Part shown: one piece after another, positions 1 to 5,192 of the stretch
How positions within the stretch are numbered: the stretch's first letter is position 1
Layout of the letters: each line of letters starts with the position of its first letter
Assembly (NCBI GenBank): GCA_937922175.1
Contig: CAKZUU010000471.1
Coordinates: 1-5,427, forward strand
Reading direction: 5' to 3'
Length of the DNA: 5,427 nt
From: an uncultured Gemmataceae bacterium
GTDB taxonomy: Bacteria > Planctomycetota > Planctomycetia > Gemmatales > Gemmataceae
Made by a program: the position numbers and the translations under genes
The notes under the pieces: generated by a model
Database searches by the model: none
What the model was told of the DNA's origin: nothing
The model's input: only the letters and a program-made list of their open reading frames with translations

Positions 1-403
1 TTCCGCGAGGCTCGACCCCGACGCATTCGTAACCATAAACGGCGACTCCCGGGGCGAGTTGGGCCGCTAACGTTTGCACCAGTTCCGCCCGATGCATCAA
101 CCCGACGAAGGGGCGGTAACCCAACTTCTGCTCGAAACTCCTCGCATCGGCGGTCATTTGCAATCGCCGGCCGTCCTCCACGGCCAACGTTACCCGACGC
201 GCTGGCAGTACGATGTTGCGAACCGACTCGCCGACTCCCAGAGCATCCAACGCATGCATCCCGTTCGCCCAAATCATGATTCCCGCACCGACTTCACGGA
301 GTTCCGGCGCTCGCTCGTAGAGCGTGACCTCAAGACCAATCTTCCGGAGCGCTATTGCACAGCACAATCCGCCGATTCCCGACCCGATCACGATGACACG
401 CAT
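1..403 (-). CDS. FAD-dependent monooxygenase, N-terminal part (3' end outside window)
   Basis: The 134 visible residues are the FAD-binding start of a class A flavoprotein monooxygenase (PHBH/UbiH/salicylate-hydroxylase fold). The Rossmann motif G7-S-G9-I-G-G12 follows beta-1, and E30 ends beta-2, where it would bind the ribose of FAD. Residues 39-56 (GAGIMIWANGMHALDALG) match the family's 'GAGI.l.pNal.aL..lG' block, and R105 in MHRAEL fits the conserved 'hRa.L...L' segment. Members hydroxylate aromatic or heterocyclic substrates using NAD(P)H and O2; the substrate cannot be told from this half. The NADPH-binding 'DG' motif and C-terminal domain lie beyond the left edge. The ATG at 403 is chosen because it sits just before beta-1 and has GGTGGAG eight bases upstream. 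The gene is separated from the B12 operon by about 400 bp, so it is probably an independent unit. The fold call is sure, the specific function is not. Confidence 0.88.
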   Translation of the reverse strand, partial: MRVIVIGSGIGGLCCAIALRKIGLEVTLYERAPELREVGAGIMIWANGMHALDALGVGESVRNIVLPARRVTLAVEDGRRLQMTADARSFEQKLGYRPFVGLMHRAELVQTLAAQLAPGVAVYGYECVGVEPRG

Positions 404-797
404 CGATTCGACTCCACCATCGCGGACCACGCCGAGCACGACACGGGACGACCACAGGCCAACTTTCGCCAAATCGAAATGCTCCGATCACCAGTGACCC
501 GATCGGTTGTGAAAATTTCGTCGCACCATACATCAATCAGGTCACAGCCACGACCATCAATGCCAAGTACATGATATCGAGGCGTATCTTCGTGTCGGTC
601 TCCCGGTCAATGGTGCGGACCTATCCCCGCACGACGATGGTCATGCTAACCCGTTGAATCGGGTCGCAAAAAGGTGGGTGATGCCGAACGGTTCGCGGAT
701 GGGCGACAACAAACAACCTCGCACCCGATTCTTTGAGGGATTCGCGTCGGCAGCGGCGAGAACGAGTTGACAACCTGTTTTGCATCGGCGGTGGCCA
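404..797. other. Non-coding spacer between the B12 operon and the monooxygenase
   Basis: I find no credible gene on either strand here. Open frames that cross it (for example 641-832 minus and 74-574 plus) have no recognisable domain and no convincing ribosome site. The stretch should hold the promoter of the monooxygenase, but no clear -35/-10 pair stands out. The only structured element noticed is the inverted repeat at 484-506. Confidence 0.5.
484..506. repeat. 6-bp inverted repeat, possible operator of the monooxygenase
   Basis: CCGATC at 484-489 and GATCGG at 501-506 are perfect inverted arms with an 11-base spacer, about 80-100 bp upstream of the monooxygenase start. It lacks a T-run on either side, so it is not a normal terminator. 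A dimeric regulator site is possible, but a 6-bp repeat can arise by chance. Confidence 0.2.
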
Positions 798-818
798 CGC
801 CTCGGGTAATACCCGGCG
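798..818 (-). terminator. Hairpin directly after the last gene of the B12 operon
   Basis: On the minus strand CGCCGGGT pairs with ACCC-GA-GGCG around an ATT loop: eight GC-rich pairs with a two-base bulge. It begins one base after the TGA stop of the DUF71 gene. There is no U-tract behind it, so it may be a Rho-assisted terminator or an RNA 3'-end stabiliser rather than a canonical intrinsic terminator. Confidence 0.45.
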
Positions 819-819
819 G

Positions 820-1569
820 TCAAAAGCGACATCCCCGCCCGGGGCCTTTGTTATTCCCCCAATCCGTTTCGGATTCGGGCTCTCTTTGACTATTCTCCCG
901 GCGTGGAATCACATCGGCAAACACGAATTCGTCTCGCTCGACGACGCCGTTCACCTGAATCGGGATCGGACGAGCAAACATTGGACCGGCATAACAAAAG
1001 GTGTGGAACTCGCCTCGCTCACCGCACGGATCAACCGAGGAGGGTAAGTCTGTCAACAAACCCAGGTCGAAATCTCGCCCCGCGAAAACCGGCGATAAAC
1101 GTCGAGAGTCGATACATGTCAAAGTCGCTCGCAGCCCTGCATTAATCATCGCTTTAGCCAGGGCGGGAGTGTCTTTTGGCGTCCCCCAAATTGGAAATAA
1201 GGCATCGATTCCGGTCTTGGCCAATTGTCTCACTCGATAGTCGCGAATGTCGTCAAGGAAAAGATCGCCAAAGGCCAACGCCGTGATACCGGCTTCGCGT
1301 GCCCTGATGAGCACGGCGTGCAGGCGAGTTTCGTATTCAAAGTTCGAGCAGGGCCAAGGCAGAGGGACGATCCAAATCGGCAGGCCAACCGCTTCTGCCT
1401 GAACATGCACCAGTTCTGCTCGGACCCCATGCATTGCCACCCGGCCGAACGCTTCGTTCACGGTCGTCATCAGCCCAACGACTTCGACTTCGCCTCGTTG
1501 CCGTAACACGTGAAGTGCCCAAGCCGAGTCCTTCCCCGAACTCCACGACAACAGCGCCTTGGGCTTCAT
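820..1569 (-). CDS. DUF71/COG2102 ATP pyrophosphatase, B12-associated type (diphthine-ammonia-ligase-like)
   Basis: This 249-residue protein is an adenine-nucleotide alpha-hydrolase fold enzyme of the DUF71/COG2102 family. The PP-loop is SSGKDS at residues 10-15 (family usual: SGGKDS). Further family blocks are AMHGVRAEL (45-53), FGDLFLDDIRDYR (100-112) and a DPCGERGEFHTF block near residue 185. The archaeal/eukaryotic relative Dph6 uses ATP and ammonia to amidate diphthine on EF2. Bacteria lack diphthamide, so the automatic name 'diphthine-ammonia ligase' is misleading here. A bacterial subfamily was linked to B12 salvage by comparative genomics, and this copy fits: its ATG overlaps the stop of the BtuF-like gene as ATGA, with AGAGG upstream, so translation is probably coupled, and the unit is led by a cobalamin riboswitch. 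A role in ATP-dependent amidation or modification of a corrinoid is inference. The last 20 or so residues are charged and look like a poorly conserved tail. Confidence 0.9.
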   Translation of the reverse strand: MKPKALLSWSSGKDSAWALHVLRQRGEVEVVGLMTTVNEAFGRVAMHGVRAELVHVQAEAVGLPIWIVPLPWPCSNFEYETRLHAVLIRAREAGITALAFGDLFLDDIRDYRVRQLAKTGIDALFPIWGTPKDTPALAKAMINAGLRATLTCIDSRRLSPVFAGRDFDLGLLTDLPSSVDPCGERGEFHTFCYAGPMFARPIPIQVNGVVERDEFVFADVIPRRENSQREPESETDWGNNKGPGRGCRF

Positions 1570-2513
1570 ACCGTCGCCACCTCTTTGGCGGTAAGTTCGG
1601 CAGCAGTGAGCTGACGCGCCGGCATTTGACCCGGAGGTAGTGGATGAAGATCCGGGTGTAAAGCGTGGGCGAGAATCTCCAAGCTGTCCACCAGACGCGG
1701 CCCCGGGCGACTGAAATAAGCGTTACCGTCCACCAGATAAACCCGTCCGTGACGGACACAAGCCAAATCTGCAAAACCTGGGTAGCTCGCGAGGATCGGC
1801 AGGTCGCGTCGAGTCCGTTCCAGGGGAAAGCCGCAGCAGGCGATCACCAACACCTCCGGATCGGCCTGCCGAATTTCGTCCCATGCAGTCGTCCGCGATG
1901 GTTGCCCCTCACGTCCCACCATCTCGATGCCGCCCGCAAGTCGAACCAATTCCGGTGACCAGTGCCCGGAACAGAACGGGGGGTCGATCCACTCCAGCAG
2001 CACCACTCTAGGCCGTTGGGCAATCCTTTGTGATCTTTCCTCGACGACTCGCACGCGGCACTGCAAGCGAGCGATTGCTTCGCCCGCCCGTCCGGGCACC
2101 TCTGCAGCCTCGCCGACGAGCCGCAGACAGTGGAAAACGTCGGTCAAGCTCATCGGTTCCAGGTTGACCACTTTGGGCCGACCAGGCAGCGAGCAGGCCG
2201 CCGCTGTGACCTCGGCCTCGGCCACCGCACACACGTCGCAAAGCGCCTGGGTAACGATCAATTCTGGGGCCAAGCGCTCGAGGGTCGGTAGGTCGAGAGT
2301 GTACAACGCGCGCTGCGTTTCGAGCCGTTGTCGCACCAAAGCGTCGATCTGGCGACTGCTGGCATCCTGCGGAATCAGCGTGCGTGTCACCTTTGGCAAA
2401 GCAGCGACAAACGGCGGGTAATCACATTCGTGAGTCACGCCGATCAAGTCATCGCCCAGACCAAGTTCGCAAATGATTTCCGTCGCGCTGGGCAACAATG
2501 ACACAATTCGCAT
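1566..2513 (-). CDS. BtuF-like cobalamin-binding protein without a signal peptide
   Basis: The 315-residue product belongs to the periplasmic-binding-protein type III group (COG0614, BtuF-like). It opens with MRIVSLLPSATEIICELGLG and HECDYPP (residues 28-34), then has TQALCDVCAVA (88-98, including Cys92 and Cys95), a WIDPPFCSGHWSPELVRLAG block in the second lobe, and a C-terminal DGNAYFSRPGPRLVDSLEIL block, all typical of annotated cobalamin-binding proteins. BtuF of Gram-negative bacteria carries B12 to the BtuCD permease in the periplasm. Here the mature-protein motif begins at residue 2, and there is no signal peptide or lipobox. An in-frame TAG (the stop of the gene before it) lies five codons upstream, so no longer start exists. 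AAGGGGA sits about five bases before the ATG. The protein is therefore predicted to be cytoplasmic unless exported in an unknown way. It lies 15 nt after the membrane-protein gene and overlaps the DUF71 gene. No btuC or btuD is present in the window. Confidence 0.92.
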   Translation of the reverse strand: MRIVSLLPSATEIICELGLGDDLIGVTHECDYPPFVAALPKVTRTLIPQDASSRQIDALVRQRLETQRALYTLDLPTLERLAPELIVTQALCDVCAVAEAEVTAAACSLPGRPKVVNLEPMSLTDVFHCLRLVGEAAEVPGRAGEAIARLQCRVRVVEERSQRIAQRPRVVLLEWIDPPFCSGHWSPELVRLAGGIEMVGREGQPSRTTAWDEIRQADPEVLVIACCGFPLERTRRDLPILASYPGFADLACVRHGRVYLVDGNAYFSRPGPRLVDSLEILAHALHPDLHPLPPGQMPARQLTAAELTAKEVATV

Positions 2514-2528
2514 CGATTCCCCTTGGGT

Positions 2529-3077
2529 CTAAGCAGCGAGGGACACCGAGGGTGACTCGCGAAGAGCGGGGAACACACGCTCGGCCAACAACAAGGTACC
2601 GAACAAAGCGGTGGCGAACACCGCGTCACCCAACAGAGTGTTTTGAAAAAACGGAAGGGCCGCCACATAGCAGGCCACCAATCCCTCGACGTTCTGAGGA
2701 TACCAGAGAAGCCAACACGCAAAATTGGTGACGAGGAAAAATTGGACAGATCCGAGGACAGTAACAGCGGCGGTGTTGACGATCGTTCGTCGCAGTCGCA
2801 GCCATCGCCCGAGAACGACATTCAGCGCGAAACTGCCGTAAACCACGGGAATCAGCACGTGCAATCCGAGGAACAAATCGCTCAAGAACAGCGCTCCGAG
2901 TGGGAGGATGAACGCCAGCCGCCGGTCAGCCAGGCACGCCCCTCCGAACAGGGCCATCGCACCAATCGGGGTAAAGTTCGGAGGATGCGGGATCAGACGA
3001 GCGACAGCAGCAGCGACAATGATGGTCAATAACGCCAGCAGACGTCCCCATCGCGATTGGGTCTGATTCGTGAGCAC
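2529..3077 (-). CDS. DUF6580-type integral membrane protein, putative B12-related transporter
   Basis: First gene of the riboswitch-led operon, 182 residues from a GTG start. Hydrophobic segments lie at about 13-30, 36-50, 54-72, 74-90, 99-125 and 133-165, which suggests five or six membrane helices. The block PHPPNFTPIGAMALFGGA (31-47) and the later FFLVTNFACWLLW and ALPFFQNTLLGD segments match what I know of DUF6580, a family annotated only as putative transport protein. The size and helix count recall ECF-type S components and the solo B12 transporter BtuM, but I see no sequence proof of homology. The GTG at 3077 is preferred over an ATG 30 codons upstream: AGAGGAG stands seven bases before it (3085-3091), and the earlier start would run into the riboswitch leader with a non-hydrophobic, non-conserved extension. 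B12 control strongly suggests a corrinoid-related substrate; the transport role itself is inferred. Confidence 0.88.
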   Translation of the reverse strand: MLTNQTQSRWGRLLALLTIIVAAAVARLIPHPPNFTPIGAMALFGGACLADRRLAFILPLGALFLSDLFLGLHVLIPVVYGSFALNVVLGRWLRLRRTIVNTAAVTVLGSVQFFLVTNFACWLLWYPQNVEGLVACYVAALPFFQNTLLGDAVFATALFGTLLLAERVFPALRESPSVSLAA

Positions 3078-3084
3078 AGGCCAA

Positions 3085-3091
3085 CTCCTCT
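3085..3091 (-). promoter_or_regulatory. Ribosome binding site that fixes the GTG start of the DUF6580 gene
   Basis: AGAGGAG on the minus strand, followed by TTGGCCT and then GTG at 3077-3075. Spacing and match are near ideal. A TCCTC stretch about 60 bases earlier in the leader (within CATCCTCCG) could pair with its GAGGA and mask it, which would be one way for the riboswitch to act. Confidence 0.75.
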
Positions 3092-3105
3092 TCGCCCGTA
3101 AATGC

Positions 3106-3199
3106 AAAAAGGCGCCTGTGGATCTCCGGAGACCGATCGACGGAGGATGCGTGACGACGCCAAACACCGGTCAATCCGGTCGCCTGGGTCCGAGGCGCC
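3106..3199 (-). promoter_or_regulatory. Candidate expression platform of the cobalamin riboswitch
   Basis: Just 3' of the aptamer, CGCCT (3197-3193) and AGGCG (3185-3181) can form a 5-bp hairpin with a 7-base CGGACCC loop, placed where cobalamin riboswitches carry P13. Its loop can pair over four bases with the loop of P5 (…TTCG…), as a kissing contact would. Further on, AGGCGCC (3117-3111) is followed by five T's (3110-3106), a terminator-like 3' arm that can pair perfectly over 7 bp with GGCGCCT (3199-3193). The two pairings share the same 5' arm and exclude each other. The roughly 75-nt loop makes the long-range stem uncertain, so control by terminator or by masking of the ribosome site both remain open. 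Confidence 0.4.
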
Positions 3200-3207
3200 G
3201 AGACGTT

Positions 3208-3385
3208 GTTCAACAGGCAGGTCTTCTGGCTGACGGCTCGTCACGAGATCGGGCGGCCTTCCCGTGATTTGTTTCACAGTGGCAAAAATGGCCCGAAACT
3301 CTGGCCGATCACAGCAGCGGCCCTGCGCCGGATTTGCACCGGCTTCCCTTTTTATCACCCCGCACGTGGCGAGATGAACCTGTCA
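3208..3385 (-). ncRNA. Cobalamin (B12) riboswitch
   Basis: The minus strand carries all hallmark blocks in order. GGGAAGCCGGTGCAAATCCG starts at 3348, with P3 arms GCCGG/CCGGC (3343-3339 and 3331-3327). CAGGGCCGCTGCTGTGA follows, then GCCACTG (3283-3277), GGGAAGG (3263-3257) and the B12 box GCCAGAAGACCTGCCTG (3230-3214). TGACAGG (3385-3379) can close P1 with CCTGTTG (3217-3211). The GGGAAGG block and extended middle section fit the large adenosylcobalamin-type class, though ligand preference is not proven by sequence. In this RNA family ligand binding normally lowers expression of the downstream genes, so the DUF6580-BtuF-DUF71 operon should be made when B12 is scarce. The aptamer's 5' end overlaps the last codons of the truncated GTPase reading frame. 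Outer boundaries are accurate to about 10 bases. Confidence 0.96.
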
Positions 3386-3561
3386 CACACGTATCCTAGA
3401 GGAGCCAACTTGGTTGTCCACGTCGCGAGTCGAGTTGTCATGCTCGGGTCATTCCCGAACGAAGCCGACCGCCCGGTGAGCGCCCGAACCAATGATGATT
3501 TGCCGACATTTTCTTTCCCAATGAGGAAGACGCGGCGAACTCCCGGGGCAGCACTTAGCAT
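3355..3561 (-). pseudogene. Truncated P-loop GTPase (FeoB-like N-terminus remnant)
   Basis: A 68-residue frame starts with a beta strand (RRVFLIG) and a Walker A/G1 motif, GKENVGKS at residues 15-22, followed by SLVRALTGRSASF. This resembles the opening of FeoB-type or related small GTPases, which continue for at least 150 residues with G3 (DxxG) and G4 (NKxD) motifs; none are present here. After about residue 36 the sequence no longer looks like a GTPase, and the frame stops inside the cobalamin riboswitch. Neither other frame restores the fold: both hit stops within a few codons. The ATG at 3561 overlaps the flavoprotein stop as ATGCTAA, with AAGGAGG ten bases upstream, so it is well placed for coupled translation. 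A GTG three codons earlier lies only one base from the AAGGAGG and is less likely. I read it as the stub of a gene lost at the riboswitch junction; an expressed mini-protein cannot be excluded. Confidence 0.6.
3393..3420 (-). promoter_or_regulatory. Putative sigma70 promoter of the B12 operon
   Basis: On the minus strand TGGACA (3420-3415, five of six to TTGACA) and TAGGAT (3398-3393, four of six to TATAAT) are separated by 16 bases. A start about 7 bases downstream falls near 3386, immediately before the P1 arm of the riboswitch. This agreement between promoter geometry and the RNA's 5' end is the main support. The site lies inside the GTPase-stub reading frame, so the B12 operon can be transcribed independently of the flavoprotein gene. 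Confidence 0.5.
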
Positions 3562-4691
3562 GACTCGCACGCCTCCTTGCAGCAGGAGAGGTCGTCCAAG
3601 AACATGCCTCTGCTACGATACGTCGTCACAAATTCTGTCGTATCGCGGCCCAATCGTCGGGCAATCGAATCGACAACGACGGCGAACCGCTGGCGAAACT
3701 TGTAAATAAAGCAAAAAATGACTTGATCATGCCACACCTGCGGACCAACCAAAAAGAACCCGGGAGTTTTGGTCGACTCATCCTGCTCCGTCAACTTGAC
3801 TCGCCCGCTCTCCCAGTCGAACAAGTCGCGGACCAGAACCAAACTGGTTTCAAACCCAGTCGCCAGGATCGGTGCGACCGGCGTCGAGTACGCGCCGCCG
3901 TCGGCCGTCAGAACTTCAAACCCGGCTCGCTTTCCTCTCCGCGGGCGAATCTCGACCACTGGGCTGTGACCGATCAACTCGATTCGGCCTGTCTCGAGGG
4001 CAAGTTTCAATCGCTCGATGGTAAAGGTTGACAGGCTCGTACTCGGATCACTGTCCGTCCTCTCCCAAGGAGCCTCCCAATCGAAAACGCGAACCCGTTT
4101 ACCGCAGGCCGCCAAACCAATGGCTGCGTCAATCCCACTCTCGTAACCACCGACGATGATGAAGTCGTCACCCTCCCACTGCCGATACGAGCGGATCATC
4201 GAGTTGTGAATAGCGTGCTCCGCGCCGGGAAAGCCCCCCCGCTTGGGGTACTGAAACTCACCCGCCGCCCAAATCACAAATTTTGCCCGGAACTCACCAG
4301 CCGTCGTATGCAGTTGAAACCCCCCATTCCCCAACGCCTCGACGCGGCGAACATCGACTCCCGCTCGGACGGGCAACTGCAAAAAGTTAGCAAAACCCCG
4401 AAGCATCTCCGCATACTTTCGCCCTGTCGGATGTTCTTGACCGATGGTAAACGCCGGCGAGATTCGCAAGCCAAATGAATTTAGGTCAAGACAGCCGAAC
4501 TGATTAGAATTGAAGGACGGAGTGATGAATCGCATTTCAGCCGGCCAACGATCGAACGACGCTCCGGCTTTGTCACGCTCAAGAACCACGACATTGTCAA
4601 CCGCGGCATGTGTCAACGCATACGCGCATCCCAACCCCGCAGGCCCCGCCCCGACGATCACGACGTCGAACGTGTCGCGCTTGCTTCTCAT
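3555..4691 (-). CDS. FAD/NAD(P)-binding oxidoreductase with a four-cysteine C-terminal tail
   Basis: A 378-residue flavoprotein with two dinucleotide-binding folds: GAGPAG at 14-19 with E38 ending beta-2 for FAD, and GGYESG at 181-186 (a GxGxxG variant) for NAD(P)H. VIWAAGEFQYP (139-149) and a later PILATGF are the ATG-type linker motifs. The layout resembles thioredoxin-reductase-like, YpdA-like or CzcO-like (COG2072) proteins. No CxxC or CxxxxC redox disulfide lies in the nucleotide domains. Instead the extreme C-terminus has Cys370, 371, 375 and 378 (CC-x3-C-x2-C). A vicinal CC near the C-terminus recalls mercuric reductase, which suggests metal binding or thiol relay, but that is inference. 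The ATG at 4691 is chosen because AGAGGAA stands six bases before it and the Rossmann strand follows at once; a GTG at 4730 would add 13 acidic residues. It overlaps the GTPase stub by 7 nt, so both once formed an operon. Substrate unknown. Confidence 0.85.
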   Translation of the reverse strand: MRSKRDTFDVVIVGAGPAGLGCAYALTHAAVDNVVVLERDKAGASFDRWPAEMRFITPSFNSNQFGCLDLNSFGLRISPAFTIGQEHPTGRKYAEMLRGFANFLQLPVRAGVDVRRVEALGNGGFQLHTTAGEFRAKFVIWAAGEFQYPKRGGFPGAEHAIHNSMIRSYRQWEGDDFIIVGGYESGIDAAIGLAACGKRVRVFDWEAPWERTDSDPSTSLSTFTIERLKLALETGRIELIGHSPVVEIRPRRGKRAGFEVLTADGGAYSTPVAPILATGFETSLVLVRDLFDWESGRVKLTEQDESTKTPGFFLVGPQVWHDQVIFCFIYKFRQRFAVVVDSIARRLGRDTTEFVTTYRSRGMFLDDLSCCKEACESC

Positions 4692-5192
4692 GCGTCGTTC
4701 CTCTCCTTCTTCGACCCCAGCGGCCACCACTCCTACTCCAACCCCGTGCTGCGATGCGTCTGAAATGCCACCACCGTCACACCCAACCGGCGCGATTTCT
4801 CGCGATCAACAGCCTCAACGATCCTCGACGTCAACCCCCACCCGGCTTGTTGCTCCCGTCGCGGCATGCCCACGCCACAACCAATCGACCAACCCTCTAC
4901 GTATGACAGTGTTTTACTTTATTGTACGCCCGACTGATGACCAGGGTTCGCGCGAACAGACCACTGCCATGAGCACACCGACTTGGCAACGATTGGAAGA
5001 GTTGGACACGGCTTGCGCCTGCCAGTCCCTGTTCCTTCCCTTTGGACGGAGCTCTTGCCGTGTTACTCGACGTGATTTATGCTGACCGGCTCCTCAGACC
5101 CATTTACGCGCTTCTTCTCTGCGATGCCCCGCCGCCTTCGACGAGCGCCACGAACAATCTGAGCCACGGATCAATTGGATGACTCTTCTCTT
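4692..5192. other. Non-coding upstream region of the flavoprotein operon
   Basis: About 500 bases with no supportable gene on either strand. A long plus frame (4510-5085) runs through it, but it is antisense to the flavoprotein N-terminus and rich in Pro, Ser, Thr and Arg, as expected of a shadow. The only notable elements are the palindrome at 4946-4957 and an AT-rich block around 4908-4926 that may carry the flavoprotein promoter. Confidence 0.5.
4921..4957 (-). promoter_or_regulatory. Palindromic operator candidate beside a possible -10 box
   Basis: GTTCGCGCGAAC at 4946-4957 is a perfect 12-bp palindrome. On the minus strand it lies 19 bases upstream of TACAAT (4926-4921, five of six to TATAAT), so it would cover the -35 region, and no good -35 hexamer is seen there. 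That arrangement fits an activator-dependent or repressed promoter for the flavoprotein gene, with a leader of roughly 220 bases. A 12-bp palindrome in GC-rich DNA is suggestive only. Confidence 0.3.

Noticed and set aside
74..574. Plus-strand frame of 166 residues
   Set aside because: Antisense to the monooxygenase, whose Rossmann motif is clear; the composition is that of a shadow frame.
1927..2421. Plus-strand frame of 164 residues and smaller plus frames across 1225-1958
   Set aside because: Antisense to the BtuF-like and DUF71 genes, which carry recognisable conserved motifs.
3078..3167. Upstream ATG at 3167 extending the DUF6580 protein by 30 residues
   Set aside because: It lacks a good ribosome site, and the extension is not hydrophobic or family-like. 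A strong AGAGGAG stands seven bases before the GTG at 3077.
3111..3199. GGCGCC repeats as a mobile-element or recombination repeat
   Set aside because: Only 7 bp long and best explained as pairing arms of the riboswitch expression platform.
3026..3358. Minus-strand frames of 110 and 95 residues over the leader region (3026-3358, 2926-3213)
   Set aside because: They cover the riboswitch and the DUF6580 N-terminus in other frames; their sequence is explained by the RNA and the real gene.
3562..3570. GTG at 3570 as start of the GTPase stub
   Set aside because: Only one base separates it from AAGGAGG, too close for initiation; the ATG at 3561 has a workable ten-base spacing.
4692..4730. GTG at 4730 as start of the flavoprotein
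   Set aside because: It would add 13 acidic, non-conserved residues before the Rossmann fold; the ATG at 4691 has a better placed AGAGGAA.
4510..5085. Plus-strand frame of 191 residues
   Set aside because: Antisense to the flavoprotein start, low-complexity Pro/Ser/Thr/Arg composition, no domain and no convincing ribosome site.
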